From Paenibacillus antarcticus (GTDB lineage Bacteria > Bacillota > Bacilli > Paenibacillales > Paenibacillaceae), in contig NZ_LVJI01000002.1 in NCBI RefSeq assembly GCF_001637225.1, positions 1 to 64,000 of the forward strand: 64,000 bases of DNA. The letters are read 5' to 3'. Numbering within the stretch: the first letter of the stretch is position 1; the number at the start of each line of letters is the position of its first letter. Of the stretch, positions 18,095 through 27,343 are shown piece after piece. The notes under the pieces were generated by a model. That model was not told the DNA's origin. It did no database searches and saw nothing but the letters and a program-made list of their open reading frames with translations. Position numbers and translations under genes: made by a program.

Positions 18095-19060
18095 TTATAC
18101 AGGATGTACAGAATCACCCTGAATTAAAGTAACATAGATTCTTTCCTGCTCTACTTCTTCACAAGCAATAAGTTTTAATAATTGCTCTGAAGCAATGGAA
18201 CCCCATTTGTGCTTTGAATAATCGATGGTGGCTAGACGTGGTTGTGTATATTGGGTTAGCTCCATGTTATCAAATCCAATCAGGTGGATATGTTCACCGA
18301 TTCGGAAATCACTTTTTTGTATGGCATTATATACGCCGATGGACATTTCATCATTGAGACAGAAGACAGCAACAGGTTCAGTATAATCTTGCATAATTTG
18401 ATGTGCCGCTTGTTCTCCAGATAATTTATCGAAATTTCCTTGAATGGAAATACATTCAATAGGTTGATTTCTATCGATCGTTTGCTTTACGGCTTGTAGT
18501 CGTTGAATCGAATCGAAAGAGTCAGGAGGTCCTGTAACAATATAGATTTTACGATGACCTTGTTCAATTAAGTATTCAACAGCAAGTCCTGCTCCGGCCT
18601 TATTGTCGAGTAATACCTGGTTGATGTTGGGGTGTTTTAATTCTCTGTCGAGTACAACTAGTTTATGACCACGTTCTGCATGGAGTAGTAATTCCTCGCT
18701 AGAGAATAATGCATCCAGAACGATAGCGCCATCGATCATTTTCTCTGGCAACAGACGATGCGACTGTTTTCCACTACAGACGATTAAATCGTAGCCATTT
18801 TTGTTAAGAACTTCTTTCATTCCTTGCAATAAATCACCATAAAATACACCATTGTAATCTGTTAAGAACGCACCGATAATTTTAGTCTCACGTCTTTTTA
18901 AATTTCGAGCAGCTGCATTAGGTACGTAATTTAATTCTTTTGCTATAGCTAATATTCTTGATGCGGTCTCCTCGGTGACTTTGGAACTTCTGTTTAACGC
19001 ATAAGAAACGGTCGAGATTGAAACCCCGGCTTTTTTAGCGATATCTTTAATGCTGATCAC
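18095..19060 (-). CDS. LacI-family regulator of the beta-1,2-glucan locus
   Basis: A 321-residue repressor. The N-terminal helix-turn-helix reads ISIKDIAKKAGVSISTVSYALN, with the usual hinge helix (AARNLKRR), then a periplasmic-binding-protein-like effector domain. GTG 19060 is preferred to ATG 19090 because TTAGGAG lies 8 bp before it and LacI proteins start right at this helix. It lies downstream of the GH3 and GH94 genes on the same strand. A weak hairpin (19129-19150) separates it from GH94, so it may be partly co-transcribed. The four CGAAACGTTT-type palindromes in the divergent control region fit the CG-centred operators of this family and are its most likely targets. The inducer, probably a sophorooligosaccharide, is inferred. 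Confidence 0.88.
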   Translation of the reverse strand: MISIKDIAKKAGVSISTVSYALNRSSKVTEETASRILAIAKELNYVPNAAARNLKRRETKIIGAFLTDYNGVFYGDLLQGMKEVLNKNGYDLIVCSGKQSHRLLPEKMIDGAIVLDALFSSEELLLHAERGHKLVVLDRELKHPNINQVLLDNKAGAGLAVEYLIEQGHRKIYIVTGPPDSFDSIQRLQAVKQTIDRNQPIECISIQGNFDKLSGEQAAHQIMQDYTEPVAVFCLNDEMSIGVYNAIQKSDFRIGEHIHLIGFDNMELTQYTQPRLATIDYSKHKWGSIASEQLLKLIACEEVEQERIYVTLIQGDSVHPV

Positions 19061-19128
19061 GACATTCGCTCCTAACGTTCTCTCCGTCATTATGATACTT
19101 CATTATTCTAATACTATATCAAATTTTA

Positions 19129-19150
19129 TGGCGATCCCGAAAGATCGCCA
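19129..19150 (-). terminator. Weak intercistronic hairpin between GH94 and LacI genes
   Basis: TGGCGATC / GATCGCCA with a 6-base loop lies just after the GH94 stop. On the minus strand it is followed by TAAAATTT, a poor T-run, so partial readthrough into the LacI gene is likely. Confidence 0.5.
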
Positions 19151-19160
19151 CATAAATTTT

Positions 19161-22100
19161 TTACATATAAATGTTGATTTCATTCATCGTTTCGTTCATC
19201 AAATCACTTAGTTGTTGCTCGCTGATACGATTACCACCTTCACGATACCGATTGGCTGTTTGCGTTACAGCAACATCTTGTTCATTTATGGTGACACGAC
19301 TGATGGTTTGACCCGTAATATGGTAGACAAAACGTGCCTTATATCCGTTGAGGGTAAAGTCAAATAGCATACCATCGCATGTTGTTGGTAGGACAGGATC
19401 TAGAATAAGATCGCCACCTTCATGACGTATACCTAAGCAGTTAGAGATCAATTGGTTCATGTAGATCCCAGGACCACTAGAATAGATTCTCCAACCGCCT
19501 TTGACAGCGACATCGCCGGTACGTAATTCGTTGAAGCGTTCCTGTGCTTCGTAGCGGTTATTGAACTTTCCGTCGGAGCTACTAAAGTAAGCGTTACTCT
19601 GACGTAATTCAGCATTCGGTACGACGTTTCGGATGCCAATAGGGTTAATCATGGCAAGGCCTTTCCACGTTTCATCAGCTTTACCGAGCTTAGCCATTGC
19701 TTCAACGAAGCGGATGTGAGCATGAACGTATTGTAGACCGACTTCACGACCAAAGTTCGCTGCTTGTTCAGCACGCTTGAAGTTCGAGCTTACACCACCC
19801 ACATATTGAGCTGGACGGTTCATCAAGCGAACACCATCCGGACAATAAAGTTCTTTCTTAATAAGCTCATAGTGAGCTGTTGCTTGTTCTTCAGTTAATA
19901 ATTCACCGATCATACTGCGAGTCATTGGAAGGAGGCGGTATTGAATGCCTGTCTTCGTATCTGTTGGGTGAAGCATCAATTCCGCTTGACCTGGTTCTTC
20001 CATGTACACAAAGCCTGGAATGACATCGGTTTGCAACATATAACGATTAAAGTCAGCTTGAATACCTGTAGCAAGTTCGCTTAATTCAGCAGCCATCGCT
20101 TCATCGTGAGTGAGAAGCGCCGAAGAAAGTTGGTTAAACACTTGATATGTGAGTGCAACGGTCCAACTGCTAACCATATACTGTTTCAACTGTGCATTCG
20201 CAGGTTGAAGTGTATCGTCCCAGTCACCATCGCCATAAGAAGATAAGTGCGTATCATGTAAGAAATGGCCTTTAATATAATCGATTTCTTTCTTAGCATG
20301 ATCATAGATGGTTGCTGTCTTCTCTGTTAATTCGCCTGTATGACGGATGGAATAAGGGACTTCTTCTTGGAGAATACTGTAATCCTTCGTAAAGTTAAGG
20401 TAGTCACCTAATATTTTGAGTGGCCATACAATAATGTCGCCATGGCTTTCTTCTTGTTGAATTCGATAGTATTGATCGAACATGAACCATTGCGGCCAGT
20501 TACCCTCATCCTCATATTGATGAGTGAATACCATTTTAATAATATCACGTACTTCATCATATTTTTGAGTCGCCATGAAATATTCTATAGGACCTTGGCA
20601 TACATCACGCGTACCCCAGGCTGCACCACCGTATTGCTCTAATCCGTGTGGAACGGAATAGTGTACTAGCATATTGTGTGTGTACCACCATGCTAGTGCG
20701 TTTACTTTTTGAATCTCATCGGTAAGACCTTCGGGATGATTTAGGTTAAATCCGTTCATCACTTGTTCAAAGAACGCACGATACGAAGCGATCTCGGTAG
20801 TTGCATCGGAAGTTCCGAAAGGAATAATTTCACCATCAATTAATCCTTGAGCTGTCATATGCCACTCACTTGTCATAGATAGTTCAAGGACCACAAGTGA
20901 AGTTGATCCGGCATCCACATGTTTAGCCAATGATGTTTCGTCTTGCACTGTCATATCAGCACCTGTGAATTGCATGCGATAGCAGAGCTTCGGAAGCGTA
21001 TTTGCACTATCTGATGCTGGATCTGCACGGAATGTAAGTACGGAATCAGACTGTTCCATGTGATACGGTGTGACGTACTCATTATTATTCATTACGACTT
21101 GATTCGTTACGAGATAACGATAGGATTTACCGTTTGCAGAACGAACTTGTAAGTGCAATTCGGGTGTATTTACCGTTGTGTGATTCGTGATGATGATCAT
21201 ATCATCAGCCATTTTGTAGTGCCAGCGAACATAGTTGAAGCCCATTTCGAACATGGAAGGCATGGTAAGTAGGTGATAAGAACCTTCAAGTTCAATGTAA
21301 ATGCGTTGACCAGACGTTTTCATTACGTTCAACGCGTTACGAGCATTTGTTATCATTTTGTTGGAAGACGTATTTCCAACAACTAATTGTGAGTTGAATA
21401 TACCATACATATACGAAGTTGTTGTTAATATGTGACTATTTAAACGTGCGTTATCACCAGTCATTAGAATGTGACCATGTGGGCGCTCTACGAGCAATTC
21501 TTTAGCTTTCAATACAATATGTTCGTGCGTATCTGTAAAGAAGGACAACAATTCTTCACCTTGCCACTCTTCTTGGTGACGGTTAGGGAAGAGTGTGTTC
21601 ACTTCTTCTAATGTCATAGATTCGGTTACTAATGGTGAAGCGATATGAGATCCAATGCTTACTTTACTAATGGATATAGTTGCTGCTTCTTTAAGTTCAG
21701 ATACGTACTCCCATGCTTCTGCAATTTCTTGATTGAATTCAAGCGATGTAATGGCACTCGGATGATCTGCTCTGAATAGCCCGTAGAATACAAAATGTGC
21801 AGTCCCATCGAGTGTTACCTGTTCGGATTGCAAAGCAGTATAAGCAAATTCATATTGATAGACTTCATTATTTAATTGTGTCTGCTGAAGTGCAGCAGCT
21901 TGATTCGTAGATTTATAAGATAGACCAAAGAATTGGAATCCATCTGTTGAGAAGCCTACGGACTTCGTTAATGAACCTTGTTGGATATAAGGGAATGCGC
22001 CTGTTTGTGGCATATTCTGACGTGAGCATACGACGTATCCTTTCTCAGCATCTTCAAACATGGCATGGTCAATATACTGTGAGAGATAGGCTTCGTTCGA

Positions 22101-22514
22101 GCGCACAGCTGCTTGATCTGCTAGACCCATATCTTGTCCGTAAATGACATCAACAACTTCGCCTTTTCCTTCAACTTGAACATCCCAGAACCAAATATTC
22201 ATCGGTGTTAACGTGAACGTTACACGATAGCGAAGAGATTCGAATATGCCGTTATAGATCACTTGAGAGTCGGTATAGCTTACTTCACTGGTTGATTGAA
22301 TACCAAGTAGTGGCGTGATATTCATGCCGGAATCGTTGTGTATACGAAGGTATAAATTGTTTAGTGATCCATCTAAAGGATTGGCGATCCATTGATTAAT
22401 CATCGTCTGATTCATAAGTATTTCACGGATATCTCCGCTATTCATAAATGTAAATGCTAAGTTATTGGATTGTATTTGAAAATTCGAATTATTCCTCATT
22501 GTCATTTTCCCCAC
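19161..22514 (-). CDS. GH94-type 1,2-beta-oligoglucan phosphorylase
   Basis: At 1117 residues this is far longer than cellobiose phosphorylases (about 800) and matches the 1,2-beta-oligoglucan phosphorylase (SOGP) type, which reversibly converts sophorooligosaccharide plus phosphate to glucose 1-phosphate and a shortened chain. An N-terminal ~550-residue beta-sandwich-rich region precedes the (alpha/alpha)6 barrel. The barrel holds AAWGTRDVCQG and the GDGDWDD motif at about 762-767, where GH94 enzymes have their general acid Asp. PAQYVGGVSSNFKRAEQAANFGREVGLQY-like sequence (near 925-955) fits the phosphate-side loops. There is no signal, so it is cytosolic. It lies 9 bp after the GH3 gene. 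GTG 22514 is the long start; ATGs at 22505 and 22499 are alternatives. Placement in this subgroup rests on length, motifs and neighbours. Confidence 0.82.
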   Translation of the reverse strand: MGKMTMRNNSNFQIQSNNLAFTFMNSGDIREILMNQTMINQWIANPLDGSLNNLYLRIHNDSGMNITPLLGIQSTSEVSYTDSQVIYNGIFESLRYRVTFTLTPMNIWFWDVQVEGKGEVVDVIYGQDMGLADQAAVRSNEAYLSQYIDHAMFEDAEKGYVVCSRQNMPQTGAFPYIQQGSLTKSVGFSTDGFQFFGLSYKSTNQAAALQQTQLNNEVYQYEFAYTALQSEQVTLDGTAHFVFYGLFRADHPSAITSLEFNQEIAEAWEYVSELKEAATISISKVSIGSHIASPLVTESMTLEEVNTLFPNRHQEEWQGEELLSFFTDTHEHIVLKAKELLVERPHGHILMTGDNARLNSHILTTTSYMYGIFNSQLVVGNTSSNKMITNARNALNVMKTSGQRIYIELEGSYHLLTMPSMFEMGFNYVRWHYKMADDMIIITNHTTVNTPELHLQVRSANGKSYRYLVTNQVVMNNNEYVTPYHMEQSDSVLTFRADPASDSANTLPKLCYRMQFTGADMTVQDETSLAKHVDAGSTSLVVLELSMTSEWHMTAQGLIDGEIIPFGTSDATTEIASYRAFFEQVMNGFNLNHPEGLTDEIQKVNALAWWYTHNMLVHYSVPHGLEQYGGAAWGTRDVCQGPIEYFMATQKYDEVRDIIKMVFTHQYEDEGNWPQWFMFDQYYRIQQEESHGDIIVWPLKILGDYLNFTKDYSILQEEVPYSIRHTGELTEKTATIYDHAKKEIDYIKGHFLHDTHLSSYGDGDWDDTLQPANAQLKQYMVSSWTVALTYQVFNQLSSALLTHDEAMAAELSELATGIQADFNRYMLQTDVIPGFVYMEEPGQAELMLHPTDTKTGIQYRLLPMTRSMIGELLTEEQATAHYELIKKELYCPDGVRLMNRPAQYVGGVSSNFKRAEQAANFGREVGLQYVHAHIRFVEAMAKLGKADETWKGLAMINPIGIRNVVPNAELRQSNAYFSSSDGKFNNRYEAQERFNELRTGDVAVKGGWRIYSSGPGIYMNQLISNCLGIRHEGGDLILDPVLPTTCDGMLFDFTLNGYKARFVYHITGQTISRVTINEQDVAVTQTANRYREGGNRISEQQLSDLMNETMNEINIYM

Positions 22515-22523
22515 TCGCTTTCC

Positions 22524-24689
22524 CTACTTGGTTAATGTGAATTTCAGTTCCGTAACGTCTCGACTATTGCTGCCGATATATGCATGAAAGTCTCCGGGAT
22601 CACTCTTGAATTCTAAGTTTGAATGATGATAGCGAAGCTGTTCTTCCGTTAATATAAAGCTAACTTCTTTACTCTCGTTCGGTTCTAATATAATTTTGCG
22701 GAAGGCTTTTAATTCTTTGACTGGACGTACGACATCTCCTACTAAGTCACGGATATATAATTGTACAAGTTCTTCACCCGTACTTTCGCCTGAGTTGGTG
22801 ACACGTACCTTGATGGTCAAAGGTTGTTCCATCGTCATCGTTGTAGATGATACAGACGCTTCGCTATATTCAAAACTTGTATAGCTAAGACCATATCCGA
22901 AAGGTAATAAAGGTTCATTAGGGATATCCAAGTACTGCGATACATAGCGTACTTGTGCATCCGGTGCGCCTTGTGGACGACCTGTATTGAAATGATTGTA
23001 ATAGACAGGTACTTGACCTACGGAATATGGGAATGACATGGTTAATCGAGCTGATGGATTCTGTCTGCCATATAATAACTCAGCAATGGCTGCTCCGCCT
23101 TCAGTTCCTGGATACCAAGCTTCAAGTACGGCATCCACTTGGTCGTAGACCCCGTGTAAATCGAGCGGACGACCGTTAAAGAGAACCGTAACCATAGGCT
23201 TGTTCAACGATTGTAATGCAGCGATTAATTCGAGCTGAATCTGAGGGAGACGAATATCTGCAAGGCTACCAGCTTCGCCGCTCATATCGGAATGCTCACC
23301 TAATGCGAGTACAATGACATCGGCATCTTGCGCAGCTAATAACGCTTCTGCCAATTGAGCTTCGGTCCCCGTCTCAATATCACAACCTTGTGCGGTAGTG
23401 ATATTCGAAGAACCTACTAGATTAACGATACCGGTGTATACCTGGATAGCTTCTTCTTTCGATCCCATCCATGACCATGGACCGAGAATATCGCCACTTT
23501 GAGCGAATGGACCTATCAAGGCTATCTTTTGCTCTTCTTTTAAAGGTAGAACATTGTCATTCTTCAATAACACACAAGATTTAGCGGCTGCATCTCGCGC
23601 AACTTCACGATGTGTTGCTGATAATATAAGCTCTTGTTCAAGCTCGATACTAGCGCCACGATGCGGGTTATCGAATAAGCCTAGTTTTTGTTTCAATTTC
23701 AAAATACGCATGACGGCTTCATCAACGAGGGATTCGTCCACTTGACCGTTCTCGATCAGTCCTTTTAGATGATGTTCATAGGCAGGTGTCATCATTTCAA
23801 TATCAACACCAGCTTGAATAGCTTTGTAAGCAGCTTCAGCTTCATCCGCTGCAATCCCGTGAGGAATCATCTCTTTCACTGCGCCCCAATCGGAAATTAA
23901 GACACCGTCAAAGCCCCATTCATCTCGAAGTAAATCTCTCATCAGACGACGGTTACCAGTAGCTGGTATGCCATCAACTGTATTAAATGCCGTCATCACC
24001 ATCTCGCAACCTTCATCTAATGCTGCACGGTAAGCCGGTAGATAGTATTCACGCAATTGCCGTTCGGACATATCCACTGTATTGTAGTCACGACCACCTT
24101 CTGAGGCACCGTAGGCGGCGAAATGTTTCACACAAGCAGCTACACGAGAGCGATCTTGTGTTAAATCTGTTCCTTGGAACCCTCTAACGAAGGCTCGTGC
24201 AAATTCACTATTAAGGAAAGGATCTTCTCCGGTAGATTCCATAACTCTTCCCCAACGTGGATCACGTACAAGGTCTACCATCGGTGCGAACGTCACGTGT
24301 ACACCAGCGGCTGAAGCTTCTGCGGCAGCTACCACAGCAGTGTTCTCTGCCATATCCATATCCCAGGAGCAACCGATTGCAAGTGGGACAGGGAAAATGG
24401 TTTTATATCCATGAACAATATCGGCCATCATTAATAGTGGAATACCTAGGCGATTATTTTTCAAATGTGCTTCTTGTACTTGTATGACTTCTTTAGCTCC
24501 GGTTAACCCTAATACGGAACCTGTATTCCGTATGGAATGATCTGATATACCAAGAGCCTCCATAGGACCTGTTATTTCACCTTGGCTTTCGGCACCTTCA
24601 AAAAAAGGTCCGGCCAATTGAAGAAGCTGACTAATTTTTTCTTCTATAGACATTTGATTGATTAATATACGTAACTGTTGTTCTGGCAT
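22524..24689 (-). CDS. GH3 beta-glucosidase (likely sophorose-acting)
   Basis: A 721-residue cytosolic GH3 enzyme. Its (beta/alpha)8 domain contains the nucleophile D267 in GVLISDWGAV and the sugar-binding KHF (VKHFAAYG) and PRWGRVMES loops. An alpha/beta sandwich domain follows with ALGEHSDMSGEAGS, where the acid/base Glu is expected. A C-terminal fibronectin-III-like domain ends the protein. No signal peptide is present. It is the first gene of the minus operon GH3-GH94(-LacI). In Listeria innocua a GH3 enzyme beside the GH94 SOGP and the same ABC genes prefers sophorose (Glc-beta-1,2-Glc), and the same role is proposed here. Sequence alone would allow other beta-glucosides. Confidence 0.85.
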   Translation of the reverse strand: MPEQQLRILINQMSIEEKISQLLQLAGPFFEGAESQGEITGPMEALGISDHSIRNTGSVLGLTGAKEVIQVQEAHLKNNRLGIPLLMMADIVHGYKTIFPVPLAIGCSWDMDMAENTAVVAAAEASAAGVHVTFAPMVDLVRDPRWGRVMESTGEDPFLNSEFARAFVRGFQGTDLTQDRSRVAACVKHFAAYGASEGGRDYNTVDMSERQLREYYLPAYRAALDEGCEMVMTAFNTVDGIPATGNRRLMRDLLRDEWGFDGVLISDWGAVKEMIPHGIAADEAEAAYKAIQAGVDIEMMTPAYEHHLKGLIENGQVDESLVDEAVMRILKLKQKLGLFDNPHRGASIELEQELILSATHREVARDAAAKSCVLLKNDNVLPLKEEQKIALIGPFAQSGDILGPWSWMGSKEEAIQVYTGIVNLVGSSNITTAQGCDIETGTEAQLAEALLAAQDADVIVLALGEHSDMSGEAGSLADIRLPQIQLELIAALQSLNKPMVTVLFNGRPLDLHGVYDQVDAVLEAWYPGTEGGAAIAELLYGRQNPSARLTMSFPYSVGQVPVYYNHFNTGRPQGAPDAQVRYVSQYLDIPNEPLLPFGYGLSYTSFEYSEASVSSTTMTMEQPLTIKVRVTNSGESTGEELVQLYIRDLVGDVVRPVKELKAFRKIILEPNESKEVSFILTEEQLRYHHSNLEFKSDPGDFHAYIGSNSRDVTELKFTLTK

Positions 24690-24745
24690 ATGATTCCCTC
24701 CATCTTGTAAAGCTATAAACGTAATTTAGGAACATCCTAGTTCAT

Positions 24746-24756
24746 CGAAACGTTTC
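24746..24756. promoter_or_regulatory. Operator 1, CGAAACGTTTC
   Basis: A CG-centred palindrome 18 bp downstream of the minus -10 box, in the early transcribed region of the GH3-GH94 unit. That is a road-block position for a LacI repressor. Confidence 0.7.
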
Positions 24757-24773
24757 TATGATCGACAAAGACC

Positions 24774-24802
24774 ATTATAAACACCTTTAAATGAGGAGTC
24801 AA
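24774..24802 (-). promoter_or_regulatory. Promoter of the GH3-GH94 operon
   Basis: On the minus strand, TTGACT (24802-24797) and TATAAT (24779-24774) are separated by 17 bp. This near-consensus sigma-A promoter lies 85 bp before the GH3 start. Confidence 0.78.
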
Positions 24803-24820
24803 CCCATCTTATTAGTATAA

Positions 24821-24834
24821 TGAAAACGTTTCGA
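24821..24834. promoter_or_regulatory. Operator 2, TGAAAACGTTTCGA
   Basis: A third palindromic core between the two promoters, 18 bp upstream of the minus -35 and 18 bp upstream of the plus -35. It also resembles a CcpA cre site (TGAAAACGTTT), so dual use is possible. Confidence 0.65.
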
Positions 24835-24852
24835 AAAAATAAAATTAACCAC

Positions 24853-24881
24853 TTGAATACGATTTCAACCTGTTATATAAT
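24853..24881 (+). promoter_or_regulatory. Promoter of the ABC transporter operon
   Basis: TTGAAT (24853-24858) and TATAAT (24876-24881) with a 17-bp spacer. Operator 3 starts 6 bp after the -10 box. The resulting leader is about 200 nt. Confidence 0.78.
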
Positions 24882-24887
24882 GACTAT

Positions 24888-24898
24888 CGAAACGTTTA
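24888..24898. promoter_or_regulatory. Operator 3, CGAAACGTTTA
   Basis: It covers the expected start point of the plus promoter and shares the CGAAACGTTT core with operator 1. Confidence 0.68.
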
Positions 24899-24939
24899 TA
24901 TTACAACTTAAACGATTATATATTGTTTAATAGAGTTGA

Positions 24940-24952
24940 TAAAAACGTTTGT
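24940..24952. promoter_or_regulatory. Operator 4, AAAAACGTTTGT
   Basis: A less perfect copy of the same core, about 53 bp downstream of operator 3 and just before a second TATAAT (24956-24961) that lacks a properly spaced -35. Confidence 0.5.
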
Positions 24953-25087
24953 TTATATAATTTAGTTGGTTATGGGAATTAAAGGGTGGTATTACTATTA
25001 TTCCGAGGGAGGCCGGTCTAGCCTTATATTAGACAAGAGATTCAAGAGGTTTGTTAACTAACATCATGATGTAGGAGGAAATTAAAT

Positions 25088-26347
25088 ATGCGTAAAAAAA
25101 CATTAGCAACCGGATTAGCATCTACTGTACTTGTTATGGGGATCCTTACAGGATGTGGAGCAAATTCAGAAGACACAGGTAACGCAAGTGATAAAAAGAC
25201 AACCATTAGTGTATGGGGTATGGGTGAAGAAGCAAAATCGATTCCGAAAATTGCTGAACTTTTTGAAGCAGAAAATCCAGATATTAAAGTTGAGGTACAA
25301 ACATTACCTTGGGATACAGCACATGACAAACTATTAACAGCTGTTGCATCCAAGAAAGGTCCAGACGTTGTGCAAATGGGTACAACTTGGATTCCGGAAT
25401 TTGCAAATGCTAAAGCATTGATGGACTTAACGCCACATTTAGATAAATACCCTGGATTGAAACAAGAGAACTTTTATCCAGGTTCTGTTGAAACTGGAAC
25501 ATTTGAAGGTAGCTATGTAAGCGCACCTTGGTACATTGATACTCGTGTTCTTTATTATCGTACAGATCTATTAAAAGAAGTAGGTTATGATCAAGCACCA
25601 AAAACATGGGATGAAATGCTTGATGTTTCGAAGAAATTAGCTGCTCGTGGCGAAGGGAAGTACGGCTTCTCCCTTGATGTTAAAGAACAATCTCTAGCAT
25701 TTATGTTAGCACGTCAAAATGGTTCCAAATTGTTTGATGCAGATGGTAAACCGTTATTCAATCAACCGGAGTTCGTAGATTCAGTTAAGTACATGCAACA
25801 ATTCTTTACAGATAAGTCCGCTCCAATGGATCTTGGTATCGATGCGATTCAAGGATTCCGTGGCGAGGGTGTCTCACCGATGTTCATCAGTGGACCATGG
25901 ATGGTTAATTTGATTCAAGAACAAGCACCTGAGCTTGAAGGTAAGTGGGCTACAGCAGTGTTACCAACAGGTAAAGAAAACAATTTCTCATCTCTTGGTG
26001 GAGCAAATATGTCCGTATTCCAATTCACAAAAAATCAGGATGCATCACTGAAATTTGTAGAGTTCATGGCGAAGCCTGAAATCCAATTGAAATGGATGGA
26101 ATTGACGAAATCACTTCCTTCTACGAAAGAAGCTTGGAACAATCCAGTTCTTGAAGATGATGCGAATTACAAAGTGTTCGGTGAGCAGTTAGCAACAGCA
26201 ATTCCAATGCCTTCTACAAAAACATTTGAAGAAACGGCACAAAGCTTCTTGAGTAGCTTTGAAAAAGTGTATCGTACGAAGGGTGTAGACATTCAAAAAG
26301 AAATGGATGAATTCAACAAGAAAGCGGAATCCATCATTAATAAATAA
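25088..26347 (+). CDS. ABC solute-binding lipoprotein (beta-1,2-glucooligosaccharide)
   Basis: A 419-residue extracellular binding protein of the CUT1 (maltose/oligosaccharide) class. It has a lipoprotein signal with lipobox LTGC (Cys about residue 19), so it is anchored to the membrane outer face. The mature part has the usual VWGMGEE...LFEAENPDI start and late TKSLPSTKEAW segment of the family. AGGAGGA precedes the ATG. It heads the plus operon with two permeases and is divergent to GH3-GH94. In Listeria innocua the equivalent binding protein beside these enzymes takes sophorooligosaccharides; the substrate here is assigned by that parallel. A hairpin after the gene probably raises its level above the permeases. 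Confidence 0.87.
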   Translation: MRKKTLATGLASTVLVMGILTGCGANSEDTGNASDKKTTISVWGMGEEAKSIPKIAELFEAENPDIKVEVQTLPWDTAHDKLLTAVASKKGPDVVQMGTTWIPEFANAKALMDLTPHLDKYPGLKQENFYPGSVETGTFEGSYVSAPWYIDTRVLYYRTDLLKEVGYDQAPKTWDEMLDVSKKLAARGEGKYGFSLDVKEQSLAFMLARQNGSKLFDADGKPLFNQPEFVDSVKYMQQFFTDKSAPMDLGIDAIQGFRGEGVSPMFISGPWMVNLIQEQAPELEGKWATAVLPTGKENNFSSLGGANMSVFQFTKNQDASLKFVEFMAKPEIQLKWMELTKSLPSTKEAWNNPVLEDDANYKVFGEQLATAIPMPSTKTFEETAQSFLSSFEKVYRTKGVDIQKEMDEFNKKAESIINK

Positions 26348-26355
26348 TAATGAAT

Positions 26356-26397
26356 AATGAGGCTAACCTGCTAGGATAGTAGGTTAGCACGCTCATT
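26356..26397 (+). terminator. Intercistronic hairpin after the binding-protein gene
   Basis: AATGAG+GCTAACCT pairs with AGGTTAGC...CTCATT (3-base bulge, 11-base loop). No T-run follows, so it is best read as an mRNA-stabilising or partial-termination element. Confidence 0.6.
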
Positions 26398-26437
26398 GTC
26401 TGTTCATTGGAACCTGAGTAAAGGAAGTGACTAGGGT

Positions 26438-27325
26438 ATGAAAGGTTTCACATCAAGAAAAGCGCCTTATTTATTTATTGCACCTGCGATCATATTACTC
26501 ACTGTATTTTCGCTGTTACCTATCTTTGTGGCCTTGTTCATCAGCTTTACGGATATGGACTTGGCGGGATTAGCAGACTATTCAAATTTGAGCTTTGTTG
26601 GTATTAAGAACTATATCAATGTGCTGTCGGATCCGGTTTTCTTAAAAGCTATTTTTAATACGTTATTTTACGTTATTATTGGCGTTCCGTTGGTTATTCT
26701 AACATCACTTGGTGTAGCTTTATTGATTAACCTAGGGAAGTCTAAACTTTTCAAAGTGTTTCGTGTTGTCTTTTATTTACCATCGGTTACGAACGTTGTA
26801 GCAGTAGCGGTTGTATGGGCTTATTTGTATAACCCGGCATTTGGTCTATTTAATTACATTTTAGAATCTATGAATTTGTCGGCCATTCCGTGGCTAACGG
26901 AGCCTACGGTAGCTAAAATATCATTGATTCTCATGGCTCTTTGGAGAGCAGTAGGTCTTAATATGATTATCTTCATTGCGGCATTACAAGGTATTCCAAG
27001 GTCTTACTATGAAGCTGCGGAATTAGATGGTGCGAATACATGGCAGCAGATTACGGCAATCACACTTCCGATGTTGCGCTTTGCAATCTTCTTCGTATCG
27101 ATTACAACGATGATTGGATGGTTACAGTTCTTCGAAGAACCGTTCATTATGACGAAGGGTGGACCGTTGGACGGTACGATGTCAGCTGCATTGTTTATTT
27201 ATAAAAATGGTTTCCAATTGAGTAACTTCGGATATGCTGCGGCCGGTTCATTTGTCTTATTTATCGCTGTCATCGCAGTAACGTTGGTTCAATACAAAGT
27301 ACAGAATAAAGAATCAGATTATTAA
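26438..27325 (+). CDS. ABC sugar permease, MalF type
   Basis: A 295-residue inner-membrane subunit with six predicted helices. The cytosolic EAA loop, which docks the ATPase, reads EAAELDGANTWQQITAITLPML. It pairs with the next gene (19-bp gap) to form the transmembrane channel for the oligosaccharide captured by the upstream lipoprotein. No ATPase gene is nearby, as is usual for CUT1 systems that share an MsmX-type ATPase. Confidence 0.9.
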   Translation: MKGFTSRKAPYLFIAPAIILLTVFSLLPIFVALFISFTDMDLAGLADYSNLSFVGIKNYINVLSDPVFLKAIFNTLFYVIIGVPLVILTSLGVALLINLGKSKLFKVFRVVFYLPSVTNVVAVAVVWAYLYNPAFGLFNYILESMNLSAIPWLTEPTVAKISLILMALWRAVGLNMIIFIAALQGIPRSYYEAAELDGANTWQQITAITLPMLRFAIFFVSITTMIGWLQFFEEPFIMTKGGPLDGTMSAALFIYKNGFQLSNFGYAAAGSFVLFIAVIAVTLVQYKVQNKESDY

Positions 27326-27343
27326 CAGAGCGGAGGTGAACCG

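Larger units (their letters stand above)
24690..25087. promoter_or_regulatory. Divergent control region of the beta-1,2-glucan locus
   Basis: Nearly 400 bp between the GH3 start (minus) and the binding-protein start (plus). It contains one strong promoter for each direction and four near-identical CG-centred palindromes, listed separately. The stretch 24962-25075 is plus-strand leader with nothing further recognised except the AGGAGGA ribosome binding site. Confidence 0.8.

Noticed and set aside
24936..24961. Second plus promoter (TTGATA and TATAAT) in the beta-1,2-glucan control region
   Set aside because: The spacer is only 14 bp, too short for sigma-A; the promoter at 24853-24881 is far better.
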